A DNA stretch of 5,662 bases from an uncultured Bacteroidales bacterium. GTDB taxonomy: Bacteria; Bacteroidota; Bacteroidia; Bacteroidales; WCHB1-69. Each line of letters begins with the position of its first letter. Within the stretch, counting starts at the first letter, position 1. Position numbers and translations under genes: made by a program. Under the pieces are notes generated by a model. The model ran no database searches and was not told the origin of the DNA. It was given only the letters and a program-made list of their open reading frames with translations. Positions 5,387-5,662 of the stretch are shown here, in pieces. The stretch is taken from positions 1 through 5,662 of the forward strand of contig CALAVA010000049.1 of assembly GCA_937892025.1 (NCBI GenBank), read 5' to 3'.

Positions 5387-5662
5387 ATGGATACTTTTAG
5401 ATATTTAGTTCGATTCTTATATCGCATTCGCTGGTACTTAGTCATTTTACCGCTGATTGCCTTGATTATTGCCTGGTTCCTGACCCGGCATATGGAGCGT
5501 ATCTATGATACTAACACCACCATTTATACAGGTATGATTACTGGTTACAACATCGAAGGAGGTACAGGTGTTGCAGGAGGTAACCCACAAACCAACATTA
5601 CCAACCTGATGTTGATTATCACCACAGAAAACACCATTCGTGAGGTTTCCCTTCGTTTGTTT
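5387..5662 (+). CDS. Wzz-type polysaccharide chain-length/export protein, N-terminal fragment
   Basis: Predicted inner-membrane protein that sets chain length of, or helps export, capsular or exopolysaccharide. Only the first 92 codons are present; the frame is open at the window end. The family in Bacteroidales is usually several hundred residues. Residues 1-15 are a short basic amphipathic start (FRYLVRFLYRIRWY), followed by a membrane helix at about 16-33. A periplasmic stretch then has the typical TRHMERIYDTNTTIYTGMIT pattern near 33-52, a Gly-rich segment (57-67), and NLMLIITTENTIREVSLRLF at the end. The ATG at 5387 gives the usual N-terminus directly before the membrane helix, with no Shine-Dalgarno sequence. 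G+C is about 45% over two hand-counted 60-base lines (5461-5580), against 30-33% in lines counted in the operon on its left. It is divergent from that operon across a 189-base spacer with no clear rightward promoter. It is likely the first gene of a surface-polysaccharide cluster beyond the window. Confidence 0.8.
   Translation, partial: MDTFRYLVRFLYRIRWYLVILPLIALIIAWFLTRHMERIYDTNTTIYTGMITGYNIEGGTGVAGGNPQTNITNLMLIITTENTIREVSLRLF

Noticed and set aside
1..5662. CRISPR array, tRNA, or mobile-element ends
   Set aside because: No regularly spaced repeats, no cloverleaf-like sequence, no transposase or integrase frame, and no terminal inverted repeats with target duplication were seen by eye.

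Overview
The window looks like chromosomal DNA from a low-GC member of the Bacteroidota, probably Bacteroidales. Four things point there. The promoters are of the TAnnTTTG (-7) type. Shine-Dalgarno sequences are absent. The regulator is an AraC-type DNA-binding domain tethered to the membrane. The right-edge gene starts like the large Wzz-type chain-length/export proteins of Bacteroidales capsule and exopolysaccharide loci. No rRNA, tRNA, CRISPR array, insertion sequence or phage gene was seen.

Left part (1-1036): the window opens inside or just at the start of a conserved but uncharacterised protein. Its C-terminal half faintly resembles an OmpR-type winged helix. A 197-base convergent spacer follows, with several inverted or direct repeats, including a 12-bp perfect inverted repeat that probably terminates the porin transcript.

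Middle (1037-2833): an outer-membrane porin of the OprO/OprP (phosphate-selective porin) family is transcribed leftwards. A small membrane-anchored AraC-type regulator is transcribed rightwards from a shared 243-base divergent region. Each has a good -7 promoter box. The divergent layout suggests, without proving, that the regulator controls the porin, itself, or both. The regulator's own -7 box overlaps the longest possible start (TTG at 2255), so the real start is very likely the ATG at 2291.

Right part (2845-5197): three leftward genes form a probable operon. In transcription order they are a MORN-repeat lipoprotein, a stand-alone DnaB-type RecA-fold ATPase that has lost its arginine finger and the whole DnaB N-terminal domain, and a WaaE-like family 2 glycosyltransferase. 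The gaps are 21 and 37 bases, and one promoter box lies upstream of the first gene. This combination is unusual and is the most interesting part of the window. The glycosyltransferase ends only 11 bases from the convergent regulator gene.

Right edge (5387 to end): the first 92 codons of a Wzz-type polysaccharide chain-length/export protein run rightwards off the window. Its composition is clearly richer in G+C than the three-gene operon, which suggests the operon and the polysaccharide gene have different histories. The nearby glycosyltransferase fits a surface-polysaccharide setting.
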